A stretch of DNA of 64,000 nt from Pseudomonas sp. B28(2017) (GTDB taxonomy: Bacteria > Pseudomonadota > Gammaproteobacteria > Pseudomonadales > Pseudomonadaceae), in the NCBI RefSeq assembly GCF_002113025.1, contig NZ_NEJH01000003.1, positions 620,001 to 684,000 of the forward strand, in the 5' to 3' direction. The position numbers were made by a program, and so were the translations under genes. Below the pieces are notes generated by a model. It saw only the letters and a list, made by a program, of their open reading frames with translations. It made no database searches and was not told where the DNA came from. Position 1 is the first letter of the stretch, and every line of letters begins with the position of its first letter. Of this stretch, positions 16,200 to 25,757 are shown in pieces.

Positions 16200-17479
16200 A
16201 TCTGTTCAGTCTGCGTCGCAGTCCTCCCAGTCTTGATGATCTGGTCATGGACGCCTCCCTGCCATCCCAAGGCGATAACCTTTCCAGCGAGTACTTGATG
16301 CCCAGTGTCGAGCGGCCGAAACAGGTATTTGTGCGTGGCCAGGGCTCATGGTTGTGGGACAGCGATGACCGTGCATATCTGGATTTTTCCCAGGGCGGTG
16401 GGGCCAACAGCCTTGGCCACAGCCCTTCGGTACTGGTCAACGCAATCACTGCCCAGTCTCAATCGCTGATCAATCCGGGGTTCGGCCTGCATAACCGCGG
16501 CATGCTCAGCCTCGCCGAGCATCTGTGTGCCAGCACCGGCAGTGATCAAGCTTACCTGCTCAATACCGGCAGCGAAGCCTGTGAGGCGGCGATCAAACTG
16601 GCGCGCAAATGGGGCCAGCAGCATCGCGGCGGCGCATCGCGAATCATTGTGGCCAACAACGGTTGCCACGGCCGGAGCCTGGCGACGATTTCGGCGTCGG
16701 ACAGTTCGACATTGATCAACCGATTCGAGCCGCAACTGCCGGGCTTCAGCCATGTCCCGTTCAACGACCTTCCGGCCTTGCATGCGGCCGTGGATGAACG
16801 GACCGTAGCGATCATGCTCGAGCCGATCCAGAGCGAAGCCGGCGTGATTCCGGCCACCGCACATTACCTCAAGGGTGCTGAACGCCTGTGCCGTGAACTC
16901 GGAATTTTGCTGATATTCGACGAAGTGCAAACCGGCATCGGCCGTTGTGGCACCTTGCTCGCGGAACAGTCCTGCGGCGTAACGGCGGATATCGTTGTGC
17001 TCGGCAAAGGGTTGGGCGGCGGTGTGCCCTTGGCTGCGCTGCTGGCGCGGGGCAAGGCTTGCTGTTTCGACATTGGCGAAGTGACGGGTACTCATCACGG
17101 CAATGCGTTGATGACCGCCGCGGGGCTTTCGGTACTCGCTACGGTGCAGGACAAGGCTTTCCTCAAGCACGTCTCGGAAACCGGTCAACACCTGCGTGAA
17201 GGCTTGGGGCGTTTGGCCCATCGTTACGATCACGGCGAGTTGCGCGGACAGGGGCTGCTTTGGGGGCTGACGCTGTCGGACGATTGCGCTGACGCGGTAG
17301 TCAAGGCCGCGCTGTACGAAGGCTTGCTGCTCAATGCCCCGCAACCCGACTGCCTGCGTTTTACCCCGGCGTTGAATGTCAGCAACGCCAACATCGATGA
17401 AATGCTCCTGCGCCTGGCGCGCGCCTTCTCCCGAGTACGCACCGCGCAATTGCAGTGCCGCAAAGGGATTGCCGTCTGA
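16196..17479 (+). CDS. Class III pyridoxal-phosphate aminotransferase (acetylornithine/GABA type)
   Basis: A 427-residue fold-type I, class III aminotransferase. The segment LLNTGSEACEAAIKLAR (about residues 119-135) binds the cofactor phosphate. IFDEVQTGIGRCG contains the Asp that contacts the PLP ring nitrogen. Lys271 in GKGLGGGVPL is the Schiff-base lysine. This family moves amino groups between omega-amino acids or acetylornithine and 2-oxoglutarate; the exact substrate cannot be read from the sequence. The upstream LysR gene is divergent and probably controls it. It is followed by a terminator. P. putida and P. aeruginosa have a similar gene (PA0530 as recalled). It may act near the lysine/5-aminovalerate pathway (davBA lies 8 kb away), but this is only a suggestion. 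Confidence 0.9.
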   Translation: MNLFSLRRSPPSLDDLVMDASLPSQGDNLSSEYLMPSVERPKQVFVRGQGSWLWDSDDRAYLDFSQGGGANSLGHSPSVLVNAITAQSQSLINPGFGLHNRGMLSLAEHLCASTGSDQAYLLNTGSEACEAAIKLARKWGQQHRGGASRIIVANNGCHGRSLATISASDSSTLINRFEPQLPGFSHVPFNDLPALHAAVDERTVAIMLEPIQSEAGVIPATAHYLKGAERLCRELGILLIFDEVQTGIGRCGTLLAEQSCGVTADIVVLGKGLGGGVPLAALLARGKACCFDIGEVTGTHHGNALMTAAGLSVLATVQDKAFLKHVSETGQHLREGLGRLAHRYDHGELRGQGLLWGLTLSDDCADAVVKAALYEGLLLNAPQPDCLRFTPALNVSNANIDEMLLRLARAFSRVRTAQLQCRKGIAV

Positions 17480-17526
17480 TCCAACGCGCCTTGCACAACT
17501 TCCAGAACCGTCTCGCGGTAAAACGC

Positions 17527-17567
17527 ACGCCTCACGCCTGATTCTTTTCGCGTGGGGCGTTTTTTTA
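17527..17567 (+). terminator. Intrinsic terminator after the aminotransferase
   Basis: An 11-bp stem with one T-G pair (17527-17537 / 17550-17560) and a T-run of eight (17560-17567), 47 bases after the stop codon. Confidence 0.82.
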
Positions 17568-17684
17568 TTTGCCAATTTCAATGAAGGGAAGTAGTTCGGG
17601 AGCAGAAGGACTGAACCCTGACAAACGGCACAGGTCGATTGGCTGTAGGGTTCGAACAAGCCCACCCCAATCAGGAGCTGCCCC

Positions 17685-17843
17685 ATGGACTTTATTCGCA
17701 TCATCATCGCCATCCTGTTGCCGCCGCTCGGTGTGTTTCTGCAAGTAGGATTCGGCGGAGCGTTCTGGCTGAATATTCTGCTGACGTTGTGCGGTTATAT
17801 TCCAGGGATCGTGCATGCGGTTTACATCATCGCCAAGCGCTGA
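17685..17843 (+). CDS. YqaE/Pmp3-family small membrane protein
   Basis: A 52-residue protein with two hydrophobic helices and almost nothing else: residues 3-22 (IRIIIAILLPPLGVFLQVG) and 28-49. The pattern LPPLGVFLQVG...FWLNILLTLCGYIPGIVHAVYII is the signature of the Pmp3/YqaE (UPF0057) proteolipid family, which in bacteria and plants is often induced by salt, cold or membrane stress. GGAG at 17674-17677 lies 7 bases before the ATG. It stands alone between the aminotransferase terminator and a REP element, so it has its own promoter. The physiological role is unknown. Confidence 0.9.
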   Translation: MDFIRIIIAILLPPLGVFLQVGFGGAFWLNILLTLCGYIPGIVHAVYIIAKR

Positions 17844-17870
17844 GTTTTTGCGGCGCCAGGTAGATCGCTT

Positions 17871-17940
17871 TCGCGAGCAGGCTCGCTCCCACAGGGTTTT
17901 GCGTAAACCCTAGACTCTGTGGGAGCGAGCCTGCTCGCGA
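17871..17940. repeat. REP element pair (24-bp perfect inverted repeat)
   Basis: Two arms, 17871-17894 and 17917-17940, are exact reverse complements. Each is the Pseudomonas REP core containing GCGAGCAGGCTCGCTCCCAC. Near-identical copies occur at 21987-22054 and, partly, at 60578-60672. It lies between the convergent yqaE-like gene and S9 peptidase gene, where such elements usually sit. Confidence 0.92.
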
Positions 17941-17975
17941 AGGGCGCGCCACAATTCATGTCTGTGGCGCCAATG

Positions 17976-19802
17976 TCAGTGCGCCAATTCCATCACCCGC
18001 TTGTAAAACAACCACTCCTGCTCCAGCGCATGGGCCTGGTTACCGGCCTTGCGAAAGCCGTGGCGTTCGTCGGCGTAATAATGCGCTTCGACCAGGATGC
18101 CGTTGTCCTGCAGCGCCGTGACCATGTCGCGGGTCTGTTGCGGGACGACCACGGCATCCAGCTCTCCCTGAAAGAAGATCATCGGCACGCGGATGTTGCT
18201 CGCATGCAGCAGCGGCGTGCGGGCCGCATAGCGTTCGGCATCCAGCTGCGGATCGCCGATCAGCCAGTCCAGATAGTCGCTTTCGAATTTATGGGTCGCA
18301 CGCCCCAGCGCCACCGGGTCGCTGACCCCATACAGACTGGTGCCAGCGCGGAACACGTTGTGAAAGGCCAAGGCGCAAAGGGTGGTGTAGCCGCCGGCGC
18401 TGCCGCCGCGGATGAAGGTCTTGTCGGCGTCGATCAGGCCGCGTTCGTTGAGGTAACCGACCACGGCGCAGGCGTCTTGCACATCGACATCGCCCCAACT
18501 CAGGTGCAGTGCCTGGCGATAGGCCCGGCCATAACCGCTGCTGCCGCGATAGTTGAGGTCGGCTACGGCGAAGCCCCGCTGGGCCCAGAACTGGATACGC
18601 GGATCAAGCATCGGGTAGCACGCCGACGTCGGTCCGCCATGGATGAACACCACCAATGGCGGTTTTACATCGCCGGTCATCGCCGGGTAGAAGAAGCCGT
18701 GCGCCTCACCTGAGCCACTTGGGTAGCGCAAGGTTTGCGGGCGGCTGATCTGTTCGGGAGGAAGTGGTGCGATGCCGCCGGCCAATACATTCACTTGCCG
18801 GTTCTGGCGGTCGATGGCGATGACGGCGGTTGAACTGACGGGGGACGCCGCGATGCAATAGATGAACTGCTCATCCATGGCGAGATGGCGGAAGCGGCTG
18901 TAGTCGCCGGTGAAGTCGGCGCTGGAGTCGCCGCCTATGCCCAATCGACCAAACCCGCCTTCGGTCCAACTGGCCAGATAACTTTCTTCGTTCAGCGGCA
19001 GCCAGGTGCAGCCGCCGAGTTGCCAGGGCGCGGGACCATGGTCGGCGGTGGCACTTGGCAAGGGGCTCAGGTCTTTACCGGACTCCCTCCATGGCTGCCA
19101 GTAACCGGCGCGATCCGTCAGGCAATACAAGCGACCACCGGCATCAAACCGTGGTTGTTGCACAGACTCTTGAGCGCCGTCACCCGCCACACAACGAGCC
19201 TCGGCAAACCCGCCATTGGCATGGCGCTCGGCAACCATCAAACGGGTTGCAGTCCACGGCTGATCCGGGTGACTCCATTCGATCCAGGCCAGGCGCCGGG
19301 CATCCGGGCTCAGCGTCGGCGCGGCGTAGAAATCAGCACCCTCGGCCAGCAGATGACGTACGCCATCGTACAGATCGATTGCCACCAGCCGGTGTTGATC
19401 GCGATGCTCCTCGACCGCCAGCACCTGCCCTTGCGCAAACTGCAGATCGCCGTAACGGCACACGCCAGACGTCAGCCTTTCGGGCGCTTCACCTTGCAGT
19501 GTTTGCCGATACAACTGCTGGTCGGCCTCGTTGACAAAAACGACACCGTCGTCTGTCAGACAAAACGCTCCACCGCCATATTCGTACACACGACTGCGCA
19601 CGCTGAAGCCCGGTGGCGTCAGGCATTTCGCTGCGCCGTCATGCCAATGCCAGATCCGGCACGCCGCGTCTTCGGGGCGGTACTCGTTCCAGAACAGGCC
19701 CTGTCGACCAACCTGCAGCTCGGCAAAGTCGATACCGGCCGCGACGGCTTTGGCAGCGCTGAGAGGTTCAGCTCTTGGCGATGAGGCGTGAGTTTCGTTC
19801 AT
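17976..19802 (-). CDS. S9 prolyl-oligopeptidase-type peptidase of the PQQ locus
   Basis: A 608-residue serine peptidase with an N-terminal beta-propeller and a C-terminal alpha/beta hydrolase domain. The nucleophile is Ser468 in RGGSAGGY; the later segments GELDAVV and ERHGF supply Asp and His. The ATG at 19802 is used; a TTG at 19823 in the same frame is possible and neither has a clear ribosome binding site. It starts inside the 3' end of pqqE, so it is translationally coupled to the pqq genes. The same gene follows pqqE in other pseudomonads and has been named pqqM in P. fluorescens and pqqH in P. aeruginosa, as I recall. A role in trimming peptides around PqqA maturation is plausible but unproven. 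Confidence 0.88.
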   Translation of the reverse strand: MNETHASSPRAEPLSAAKAVAAGIDFAELQVGRQGLFWNEYRPEDAACRIWHWHDGAAKCLTPPGFSVRSRVYEYGGGAFCLTDDGVVFVNEADQQLYRQTLQGEAPERLTSGVCRYGDLQFAQGQVLAVEEHRDQHRLVAIDLYDGVRHLLAEGADFYAAPTLSPDARRLAWIEWSHPDQPWTATRLMVAERHANGGFAEARCVAGDGAQESVQQPRFDAGGRLYCLTDRAGYWQPWRESGKDLSPLPSATADHGPAPWQLGGCTWLPLNEESYLASWTEGGFGRLGIGGDSSADFTGDYSRFRHLAMDEQFIYCIAASPVSSTAVIAIDRQNRQVNVLAGGIAPLPPEQISRPQTLRYPSGSGEAHGFFYPAMTGDVKPPLVVFIHGGPTSACYPMLDPRIQFWAQRGFAVADLNYRGSSGYGRAYRQALHLSWGDVDVQDACAVVGYLNERGLIDADKTFIRGGSAGGYTTLCALAFHNVFRAGTSLYGVSDPVALGRATHKFESDYLDWLIGDPQLDAERYAARTPLLHASNIRVPMIFFQGELDAVVVPQQTRDMVTALQDNGILVEAHYYADERHGFRKAGNQAHALEQEWLFYKRVMELAH

Positions 19803-20940
19803 TGCGAAAGGCCAGTTGGTCAATGGTCTGGGTCGTGTGTTCGGCTTCTTCGCGAGCCTTGAGGATCACGCCGTGTTGTGGCGACTTGCTGCACACCGGG
19901 TCGGCGTTGCTGGCGTCACCCGTGAGCATGAACGCCTGGCAGCGGCAGCCGCCGAAGTCTTTTTCTTTCTCGTCACAGGAGCGGCACGGTTCGGGCATCC
20001 AGTCATAACCGCGAAAGCGGTTGAAGCCGAACGAGTCGTACCAGATGTGTTGCATGCTGTGGTCGCGCACGTTGGGAAACTGTACCGGCATCTGTCGGGC
20101 ACCGTGACAGGGCAGGGCGGTTCCGTCTGGCGTGACCGTCAGAAAAATACTGCCCCAGCCATTCATGCAGGCTTTCGGACGTTCTTCGTAATAGTCCGGG
20201 GTGACGAAAATCAGCTTGCACGGGTGCCCTTCGGCTTCCAGTTTGGCGCGGTATTCATTGGTGATGCGTTCGGCGCGCACCAGTTGTTCCTTGGTCGGCA
20301 ACAGCCCGACGCGATTGAGCTGCGCCCAGCCGTAGAACTGGCAAGTGGCGAGCTCGACAAAGTCCGCCTCAAGGGCGATGCACAGCTCGATGATGCGGTC
20401 GATCTGGTCGATGTTGTGCCGATGGGTGACGAAGTTCAGCACCATCGGATAGCCGTGGGCCTTCACCGCCCGAGCCATTTCCAGCTTCTGCGCAAAGGCT
20501 TTTTTCGAACCGGCCAGCAGATTGTTCACCTGCTCGTCGCTGGCCTGGAAACTGATCTGGATGTGATCGAGGCCGGCCTTCTTGAAATCGCTGATTTTCT
20601 GCTCGGTCAGGCCGATGCCGGAGGTGATCAGGTTGGTGTAGAAGCCCAGTTTGCGGGCTTCGGCAATCAGTTCGGCGAGGTCCTGGCGCACCAGCGGTTC
20701 GCCACCGGAAAAGCCCAGTTGCGCCGCGCCCATTTCCCGTGCTTCGCGGAACACCTTGATCCACTGTTCGGTGCTCAGTTCCTGGCCTTGCTCGGCGAAA
20801 TCCAGCGGATTGGAACAGTAGGGGCATTGCAGCGGGCAGCGGTAGGTCAGCTCGGCCAGCAGCCACAGCGGCAGGCCGACTTCAGGTTTGGGCGGCACTT
20901 GCACCGATGAATCAGGCAAGTTCGATCCAGTGCTGCGCAC
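19768..20940 (-). CDS. pqqE: PQQ biosynthesis radical SAM enzyme PqqE
   Basis: A 390-residue radical SAM enzyme that forms the carbon-carbon bond between Glu16 and Tyr20 of PqqA, the first step of PQQ assembly. The [4Fe-4S]/SAM motif CPLQCPYC gives C35, C39 and C42. The C-terminal SPASM cysteines ([33 protein letters not shown]) hold the auxiliary clusters. The frame is open to 21045, but a GTG at 20940 is chosen because GGAGG at 20947-20951 lies 6 bases upstream; the start then overlaps the pqqD 3' end by 29 bases. TTG 20919 and GTG 20904 are alternatives without a ribosome binding site. PqqE needs PqqD as peptide chaperone. Confidence 0.95.
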   Translation of the reverse strand: MRSTGSNLPDSSVQVPPKPEVGLPLWLLAELTYRCPLQCPYCSNPLDFAEQGQELSTEQWIKVFREAREMGAAQLGFSGGEPLVRQDLAELIAEARKLGFYTNLITSGIGLTEQKISDFKKAGLDHIQISFQASDEQVNNLLAGSKKAFAQKLEMARAVKAHGYPMVLNFVTHRHNIDQIDRIIELCIALEADFVELATCQFYGWAQLNRVGLLPTKEQLVRAERITNEYRAKLEAEGHPCKLIFVTPDYYEERPKACMNGWGSIFLTVTPDGTALPCHGARQMPVQFPNVRDHSMQHIWYDSFGFNRFRGYDWMPEPCRSCDEKEKDFGGCRCQAFMLTGDASNADPVCSKSPQHGVILKAREEAEHTTQTIDQLAFRNERNSRLIAKS

Positions 20941-21187
20941 GGGCAACCTCCATGAATTGCTCGATGTCGTCACCAAGCTCGGGCACGCCGGGGAACTGTT
21001 GCTCGAGTTCGGCGATGATCGCCGCGACATCCCGTTCTCCGTCAATCAAACCACCGATCAGCGCGGCACTTTCGTTGAGCTTTATCATGCCTTCCGGGTA
21101 CAGCAGCACATGGCCTTTTTGCGCCGGTTCGTACTGGAAGCGGTAGCCGGGGCGCCAGGTCGGGGTCTTGCTGCGATCGAAACTCAT
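20912..21187 (-). CDS. pqqD: PqqA-binding peptide chaperone PqqD
   Basis: A 91-residue protein of the RRE type that binds PqqA and presents it to PqqE. The start [17 protein letters not shown] is the usual PqqD beginning. The segment [22 protein letters not shown] matches the family's helical part. The ATG overlaps the pqqC stop (ATGA), so an upstream extension of the frame into pqqC is rejected. The length is normal for the family. Confidence 0.96.
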   Translation of the reverse strand: MSFDRSKTPTWRPGYRFQYEPAQKGHVLLYPEGMIKLNESAALIGGLIDGERDVAAIIAELEQQFPGVPELGDDIEQFMEVARAQHWIELA

Positions 21188-21936
21188 AAGGTGATTCCTT
21201 TGTGCCAGACCCGCTCCCCGGTCACGCTGTGATACGGCGGGCGTTTCAGTTCGTAGGCCATGCTCATGGCATCGAGCATGCTCCAAAGAATGTCCAGTTT
21301 GAACTGGAGAATTTCCAGCATGCGCTCCTGGCCCTCCCGAGTTGTGTAGTGCTGCAAGGTGATCGCCAGACCGTGCTCGACATCACGCCGTGCCTGGCCA
21401 AGGCGCGTGCGGAAATATTCGTAGCCGGTCGGATCGATCCACGGGTAATGCTGTGGCCAGCTGTCCAGGCGCGACTGGTGAATCTGCGGGGCGAACAGTT
21501 CGGTCAGCGAGCTGCTGGCGGCTTCCTGCCAACGGGCGCGACGGGCGAAGTTGACGTAGGCGTCCACGGCGAAGCGCACGCCGGGGAGCACCAGCTCCTG
21601 GGAACGCAACTGATCCGGGTCGAGACCCACGGCCTGGCCCAGGCGCAGCCAGGCTTCGATGCCGCCGTCTTCACCGGGCGCACCGTCGTGGTCAAGCAGG
21701 CGCTGAATCCACTCGCGGCGAATCTCGCGCTCCGGGCAATTAGCCAGAATGGCCGCGTCCTTCAGGGGAATGTTCACCTGATAGTAGAAACGGTTGGCGA
21801 CCCAGCCCTGGATCTGCTCACGGCTCGCCCGGCCTTCGTACATCGCCACGTGGTAGGGGTGATGGATGTGGTAATAGGCGCCTTTGGCGCGCAGGGCCGC
21901 TTCGAATTCGGCGGGGGACATCGGGGTGTTGGTCAT
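21184..21936 (-). CDS. pqqC: Pyrroloquinoline-quinone synthase PqqC
   Basis: A 250-residue cofactorless oxidase that carries out the last step of PQQ formation, ring closure and eight-electron oxidation using O2. The start [16 protein letters not shown] is nearly identical to known Pseudomonas PqqC and has GGAG 7-10 bases upstream. The frame continues upstream, but that part would be encoded by the REP element at 21987-22054 and is rejected. Typical segments such as [11 protein letters not shown] and [17 protein letters not shown] are present. pqqC is a common marker gene for fluorescent pseudomonads. Confidence 0.97.
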   Translation of the reverse strand: MTNTPMSPAEFEAALRAKGAYYHIHHPYHVAMYEGRASREQIQGWVANRFYYQVNIPLKDAAILANCPEREIRREWIQRLLDHDGAPGEDGGIEAWLRLGQAVGLDPDQLRSQELVLPGVRFAVDAYVNFARRARWQEAASSSLTELFAPQIHQSRLDSWPQHYPWIDPTGYEYFRTRLGQARRDVEHGLAITLQHYTTREGQERMLEILQFKLDILWSMLDAMSMAYELKRPPYHSVTGERVWHKGITL

Positions 21937-21986
21937 CGCGGTTCTCCGGTGCACAACCGTTGGAATCTTCGGTGTCTGGGCGGGCG

Positions 21987-22054
21987 CCTTCGCGAGCAGG
22001 CTCGCTCCCACAGAGTTACGCGGTCAACTGTGGGAGCGAGCCTGCTCGCGAAGG
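21987..22054. repeat. REP element pair inside the pqq operon (27-bp perfect inverted repeat)
   Basis: Arms 21987-22013 and 22028-22054 are exact reverse complements with a 14-base loop, and the core is the same as at 17871-17940. It lies in the gap between pqqB and pqqC within one operon. In the RNA it would form a very stable hairpin that may protect or process the upstream pqqFAB message. Confidence 0.93.
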
Positions 22055-22063
22055 GGGTATCCG

Positions 22064-22975
22064 CTACAGCACAATACTCATGCCGTCATACGCCACTTCA
22101 ACCTGGCGCCTATCCAGTTCCGCCCGCTCCGGTGAATCCTCATCGAGAATCGGGTTGGTGTTGTTGATGTGGATAAGCACCTTGCGCTGTTCGGGCAGTT
22201 GCTCAAGCACTTCGAGCATGCCGCCGGGGCCGTTTTGCGCCAGATGGCCCATCTCCCGGCCGGTGCGGGTGCCGACGCCACGACGCTGCATTTCATCGTC
22301 ATCCCACAAGGTACCGTCGACCAACAGGCAATCGCTGCCGGCCATGATCTCCAGCAGCGGCGCATCCACCTTGCCCAGTCCCGGCGCATAGAACAGCTTG
22401 CCGCCGGTGCCCCGGTCTTCGACGATCAGACCGATGTTGTCACCCGGATGGGGGTCGAAGCGGTGTGGCGAGTATGGCGGCGCGGCGCTGCGCAAAGGCA
22501 GTGGGGTGAAGCGCAGGTTCGGGCAGGCGGGGATGGTGAAGCTTTGATCGAGTTCGATGCGGTTCCAGTTCAGCCCGCCGTTCCAGTGAGTCAGCATGGT
22601 GAACAGTGGAAAACCGCTGCTCAGGTCTTCGTGGACCATGTCGGTGCACCAGACCTGATGCGGGCACCCTTCACGTAGCATGAGCAGGCCGGTGGTGTGG
22701 TCGATCTGGCTGTCCATCAGGATGATCGCGCCGATCCCGGTATCGCGCAGGGCACGGCCCGGCTGCATCGGGGCGAAGCTCTGGAGTTGGGCGCGGATGT
22801 CCGGGGAGGTGTTGCACAGCACCCAGTTCACGCCGTCATCGGAAATCGCGATGGACGATTGCGTCCGCGCGCTGGCCCGCAGGCTGCCGTCACGAAAGCC
22901 TGCACAGTTCACGCAGTTGCAGTTCCACTGGGGAAAACCGCCGCCGGCAGCGGAACCTAGAATCTGGACAAACAT
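22064..22975 (-). CDS. pqqB: PQQ biosynthesis oxygenase PqqB
   Basis: A 303-residue protein with a metallo-beta-lactamase-type fold. It acts between peptide release and PqqC, hydroxylating the Glu-Tyr intermediate. The N-terminal zinc site NCNCVNC (C19, C21, C24) and the start [18 protein letters not shown] are family hallmarks. The segment [13 protein letters not shown] replaces the classical HxHxDH motif, as in other PqqB proteins. It follows pqqA after a hairpin (23007-23030) that would lower its expression relative to pqqA. Confidence 0.96.
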   Translation of the reverse strand: MFVQILGSAAGGGFPQWNCNCVNCAGFRDGSLRASARTQSSIAISDDGVNWVLCNTSPDIRAQLQSFAPMQPGRALRDTGIGAIILMDSQIDHTTGLLMLREGCPHQVWCTDMVHEDLSSGFPLFTMLTHWNGGLNWNRIELDQSFTIPACPNLRFTPLPLRSAAPPYSPHRFDPHPGDNIGLIVEDRGTGGKLFYAPGLGKVDAPLLEIMAGSDCLLVDGTLWDDDEMQRRGVGTRTGREMGHLAQNGPGGMLEVLEQLPEQRKVLIHINNTNPILDEDSPERAELDRRQVEVAYDGMSIVL

Positions 22976-22998
22976 GGGCGCTCCATCATTTCAACGCT

Positions 22999-23030
22999 GA
23001 AAATAAAACGCCTCGGATAACCGAGGCGTT
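22999..23030 (-). terminator. Attenuator hairpin between pqqA and pqqB
   Basis: A perfect 10-bp stem (23007-23016 / 23021-23030, minus strand) with a 4-base loop, followed by TTATTTTC. The T-run is imperfect, so partial termination is expected. It lies 26 bases after the pqqA stop and would give much more pqqA message than pqqBCDE message, fitting PqqA's role as a consumed peptide substrate. Confidence 0.75.
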
Positions 23031-23056
23031 GTGCTGCACATCTGCCAAAGCAGAGA

Positions 23057-23131
23057 TTAGCGGCTGGCGAAGTACATGGTGACTTCAAAGCCGATACGCA
23101 GGTCGGTGTAAGCAGGTTTGGTCCAGGCCAT
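23057..23131 (-). CDS. pqqA: PQQ precursor peptide PqqA
   Basis: A 24-residue ribosomal peptide, the substrate from which PQQ is made. It starts [15 protein letters not shown] and contains EVTMY, in which Glu16 and Tyr20 are the two residues fused into the cofactor. GAAGGAG lies about 8 bases upstream of the ATG. It sits between pqqF and pqqB, with a palindrome upstream (23166-23177) and an attenuator downstream. Confidence 0.97.
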   Translation of the reverse strand: MAWTKPAYTDLRIGFEVTMYFASR

Positions 23132-23165
23132 AAGTCGAACTCCTTCAGGTAGGGTGGGATAGCGC

Positions 23166-23177
23166 TATCTATAGATA
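23166..23177. promoter_or_regulatory. Palindrome upstream of pqqA
   Basis: A 12-bp perfect palindrome, TATCTATAGATA, 35 bases before the pqqA start, in the probable promoter region. It could be part of an AT-rich -10 region or an operator. No clear -35 box was found. Confidence 0.35.
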
Positions 23178-23289
23178 TAGTCCACCTCAAGTCAGAGATG
23201 TTCCAGATAGTTAGGTTGCTATGTTACTCAAAAAATCAAAGAAATTGCCCGTGAAACTTTGAGAAAGCTCCTTGCAGCCCCGGTAATGA

Positions 23290-25719
23290 TCATTTTGCCG
23301 CTTGCCATGGCTCACCCGGGCTGGCTGCACTGGCAAGGCAGCGCCAGCCGCCCTCGGCCTGATTCAGACGTCGGGCCATAGCCAGTAGAGCAGCCCGGTC
23401 GATTTGCACAATGGACTGGGGCAATTGCGTCAGATATTCCGACGAGCGGCCGGCCAGCTTGCCCTGCCAGAGCAATTCGGCCGCTTGAGCGGTAGTGAGC
23501 GCAGCGCTGGAAAACTGATCCCCCAGAGCCTGGCGTTGAGCATTGAAGGTGCCGTCGTCGAGCGTCTGGATCAGGTCCGGCAATTGATTCAGGAATTGCT
23601 CGATGTGTTGCAGCAACTCCATTGGCATAACGCTTGGCGATTGCACACCGAACAGCAGCCCGGTCTGCCCGTGGATCTGCCGCAGGGCGATGAACACCGC
23701 ATAACCCAATTGCAACTCCACCCGCAGGCGCTGATAGAACGGCGTCTGGGAGAGGTGAGCGAGCAAACGCCACGCGGCTTCGTCGGCTATCGCCTGGGTG
23801 GCTGTCGGACAGAACAGCAGCAGCGCGTGTTCGCTGGAGGTGGTATCGACATGGCTCCACAGACGTTGTGAATGGATCGAAGCGGGTGGCGTCAGCTGAT
23901 TGTCCGGCGTGCCGGGTACGCGGCTCAACGCCAGACCCATGGCCGCTTGAGTCTGAGCCGATAACCCGATGGCCAGCCCATCCCAGCGCGCACTCGACCA
24001 GAGTTGCTGCAAGTCATCCGAGTTCGCAGTGTGCTCAAGGCAGTAATCGGGCAATGCCTTGAGCAGTTGCCGAATCGGTATTGGCGCCACGCACGTCGGT
24101 TCAGCTTGTGAGACCACGGCATCAGGTTGTGTCAGTTCTTTCAGCGCATGCTCCAGGACGATGGGCATCGGCTCTTGTAGCCCGCTCAACTTCAGTAGCC
24201 ATTCGTTGCCCGAGGCACTGAAGGCAAAATCCACACCGGCCTGACGCGCGTCTTCGCGCAACGGTTGCAGGCTGTTTTCCAGTTGTGATTGAAGGTGGCT
24301 GCCGGGAGCCGAGCCCAGACGCCAACGCAGATAAATCGCACCTTCAACAGCGTTATCCGGGAATGCCTGGCTGAATTGCATCGGTGAACGTTCACGGCGG
24401 CTGCGCGAGCGGTCCTGGGCGAACGTGCGCAGGCCGCGGTGGGCACTGGTCTGGCCACGAATCAATCCGGCATTGGGTGCCGGTGCTTCGGAGCGCAAGA
24501 ACGGGTTGGGTGTCGGCAATTGCCAAGGGCCGTTGAAGTTATCCACAGCGCCGATTTGTTTGAGGATCTGTTTGAGAGCTGTAACACCCGGTTCGGATAG
24601 CCCGACTTCGCGTTGTTCGCTGTCCAGTCGGGCCAGTTGCAAGGCGCTGCTGACTTGCTGCTGGCGCTGGAGCAGGGTGGCGTACTCTTCGCGCAATGGG
24701 CGCCAGTCTTGTTCGGCAAAGAAACCAAGCCAGTCCATCAGGCGTTCGCGGATGCCTGTTGCCGGGGACGCGGCAGGCAGGGTGAATTCGATATGCAGCA
24801 AGGCTTGACCGGCGAACTGGTACAGCGGCTGGGCCTTCAGGTGATCGGCCAGCCCGCGTTCGCGCAGGTCCGCCAACAAGCTGCCGGGTTTTGCCATGTT
24901 CAGCCAGTGGCACAGGAACGCCAGCGCTTCGGCAGAAAATTCGGGCAGTGCTTCAAGGGCAAACAGCAGATCCAGGCGCCGCTCGCCAGCTTGTTGATAA
25001 CTGTTGGCCGAGGCATCCATCAGTGGCGTCGGGGCCTGTTGAGTGACTGTTTCGCCTTTGGCAATGACGCTGCCGAAGGCTTCGGCCATCGTCTTCAATT
25101 CATCGAGGCTCTGCGGCCCGACCAGGCTCAAGGTCATTTGTCCGGTCTGGTAAAACCGCTGATAAAAGTCCTGCAGCGCCTGCTGAAACTCGGGTTGTTG
25201 CAGCGGCAGACTGTCACGATTGCCGGCATGAAAACCCCGCAATGGGTGAGCCTCGCCAAGCCTGCTGAACAAAGAAAACTGTTGCTGCGCTGCGGCATCC
25301 TGCGACCAGGCGACAAATTCCGCCTGCAACACTTCGCGTTCCCGCTGCTGGTCGTCCGGATTCATACGCGGATGAGCGAGCATGTCTGACAGACGCTCCA
25401 GCCCACCGGCAAATGCCTGGGGCGGCAGTTCGAAAAAGTAGTCCGTGGTGCGTTCGCTGGTTCGCGCATTCACTTGCCCGCCATGACTCTGGACGTAGGC
25501 CATCAACCCTTGCCCAGCAGGAAAACGCTCAGTCCCCAGAAACAGCAAATGCTCAAGAAAATGCGCAAGGCCGGGCCACGCCAGCGGCACATCATGGCTG
25601 CCCGCAGCGACCCGCAACGCTGCTGCGCCGCGTTTCAGAGTCGGGGCATGACGCAGGGTCACCCGCAGGCCGTTGGCCAGGGTTTCAGTGTGGGGGCGAA
25701 GGGGATTCAGCGCGGGCAT
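23290..25719 (-). CDS. pqqF: PQQ-locus M16 metallopeptidase PqqF
   Basis: An 809-residue zinc peptidase of the insulinase/M16 family, thought to cut PqqA around the cross-linked Glu-Tyr. The inverted zinc motif HFLEH gives H53, E56 and H57, with the downstream Glu ligand in the ERTTDYFFEL-to-EREVLQAEF region. The ATG at 25719 is used; a GTG two codons earlier is possible. The length fits Pseudomonas PqqF. It stands upstream of pqqA with a 158-base gap, so pqqA can have its own strong promoter. Confidence 0.94.
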   Translation of the reverse strand: MPALNPLRPHTETLANGLRVTLRHAPTLKRGAAALRVAAGSHDVPLAWPGLAHFLEHLLFLGTERFPAGQGLMAYVQSHGGQVNARTSERTTDYFFELPPQAFAGGLERLSDMLAHPRMNPDDQQREREVLQAEFVAWSQDAAAQQQFSLFSRLGEAHPLRGFHAGNRDSLPLQQPEFQQALQDFYQRFYQTGQMTLSLVGPQSLDELKTMAEAFGSVIAKGETVTQQAPTPLMDASANSYQQAGERRLDLLFALEALPEFSAEALAFLCHWLNMAKPGSLLADLRERGLADHLKAQPLYQFAGQALLHIEFTLPAASPATGIRERLMDWLGFFAEQDWRPLREEYATLLQRQQQVSSALQLARLDSEQREVGLSEPGVTALKQILKQIGAVDNFNGPWQLPTPNPFLRSEAPAPNAGLIRGQTSAHRGLRTFAQDRSRSRRERSPMQFSQAFPDNAVEGAIYLRWRLGSAPGSHLQSQLENSLQPLREDARQAGVDFAFSASGNEWLLKLSGLQEPMPIVLEHALKELTQPDAVVSQAEPTCVAPIPIRQLLKALPDYCLEHTANSDDLQQLWSSARWDGLAIGLSAQTQAAMGLALSRVPGTPDNQLTPPASIHSQRLWSHVDTTSSEHALLLFCPTATQAIADEAAWRLLAHLSQTPFYQRLRVELQLGYAVFIALRQIHGQTGLLFGVQSPSVMPMELLQHIEQFLNQLPDLIQTLDDGTFNAQRQALGDQFSSAALTTAQAAELLWQGKLAGRSSEYLTQLPQSIVQIDRAALLAMARRLNQAEGGWRCLASAASPGEPWQAAK

Positions 25720-25757
25720 GGGCACTTCCAGAACAGTGAAGTGCCAATGCTAGCGGA

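Noticed and set aside
21937..22011. N-terminal extension of PqqC beginning MGASLLAK
   Set aside because: This part overlaps the REP element; GASLLAK is the usual translation of that repeat. The ATG at 21936 has a ribosome site and gives the normal PqqC start.
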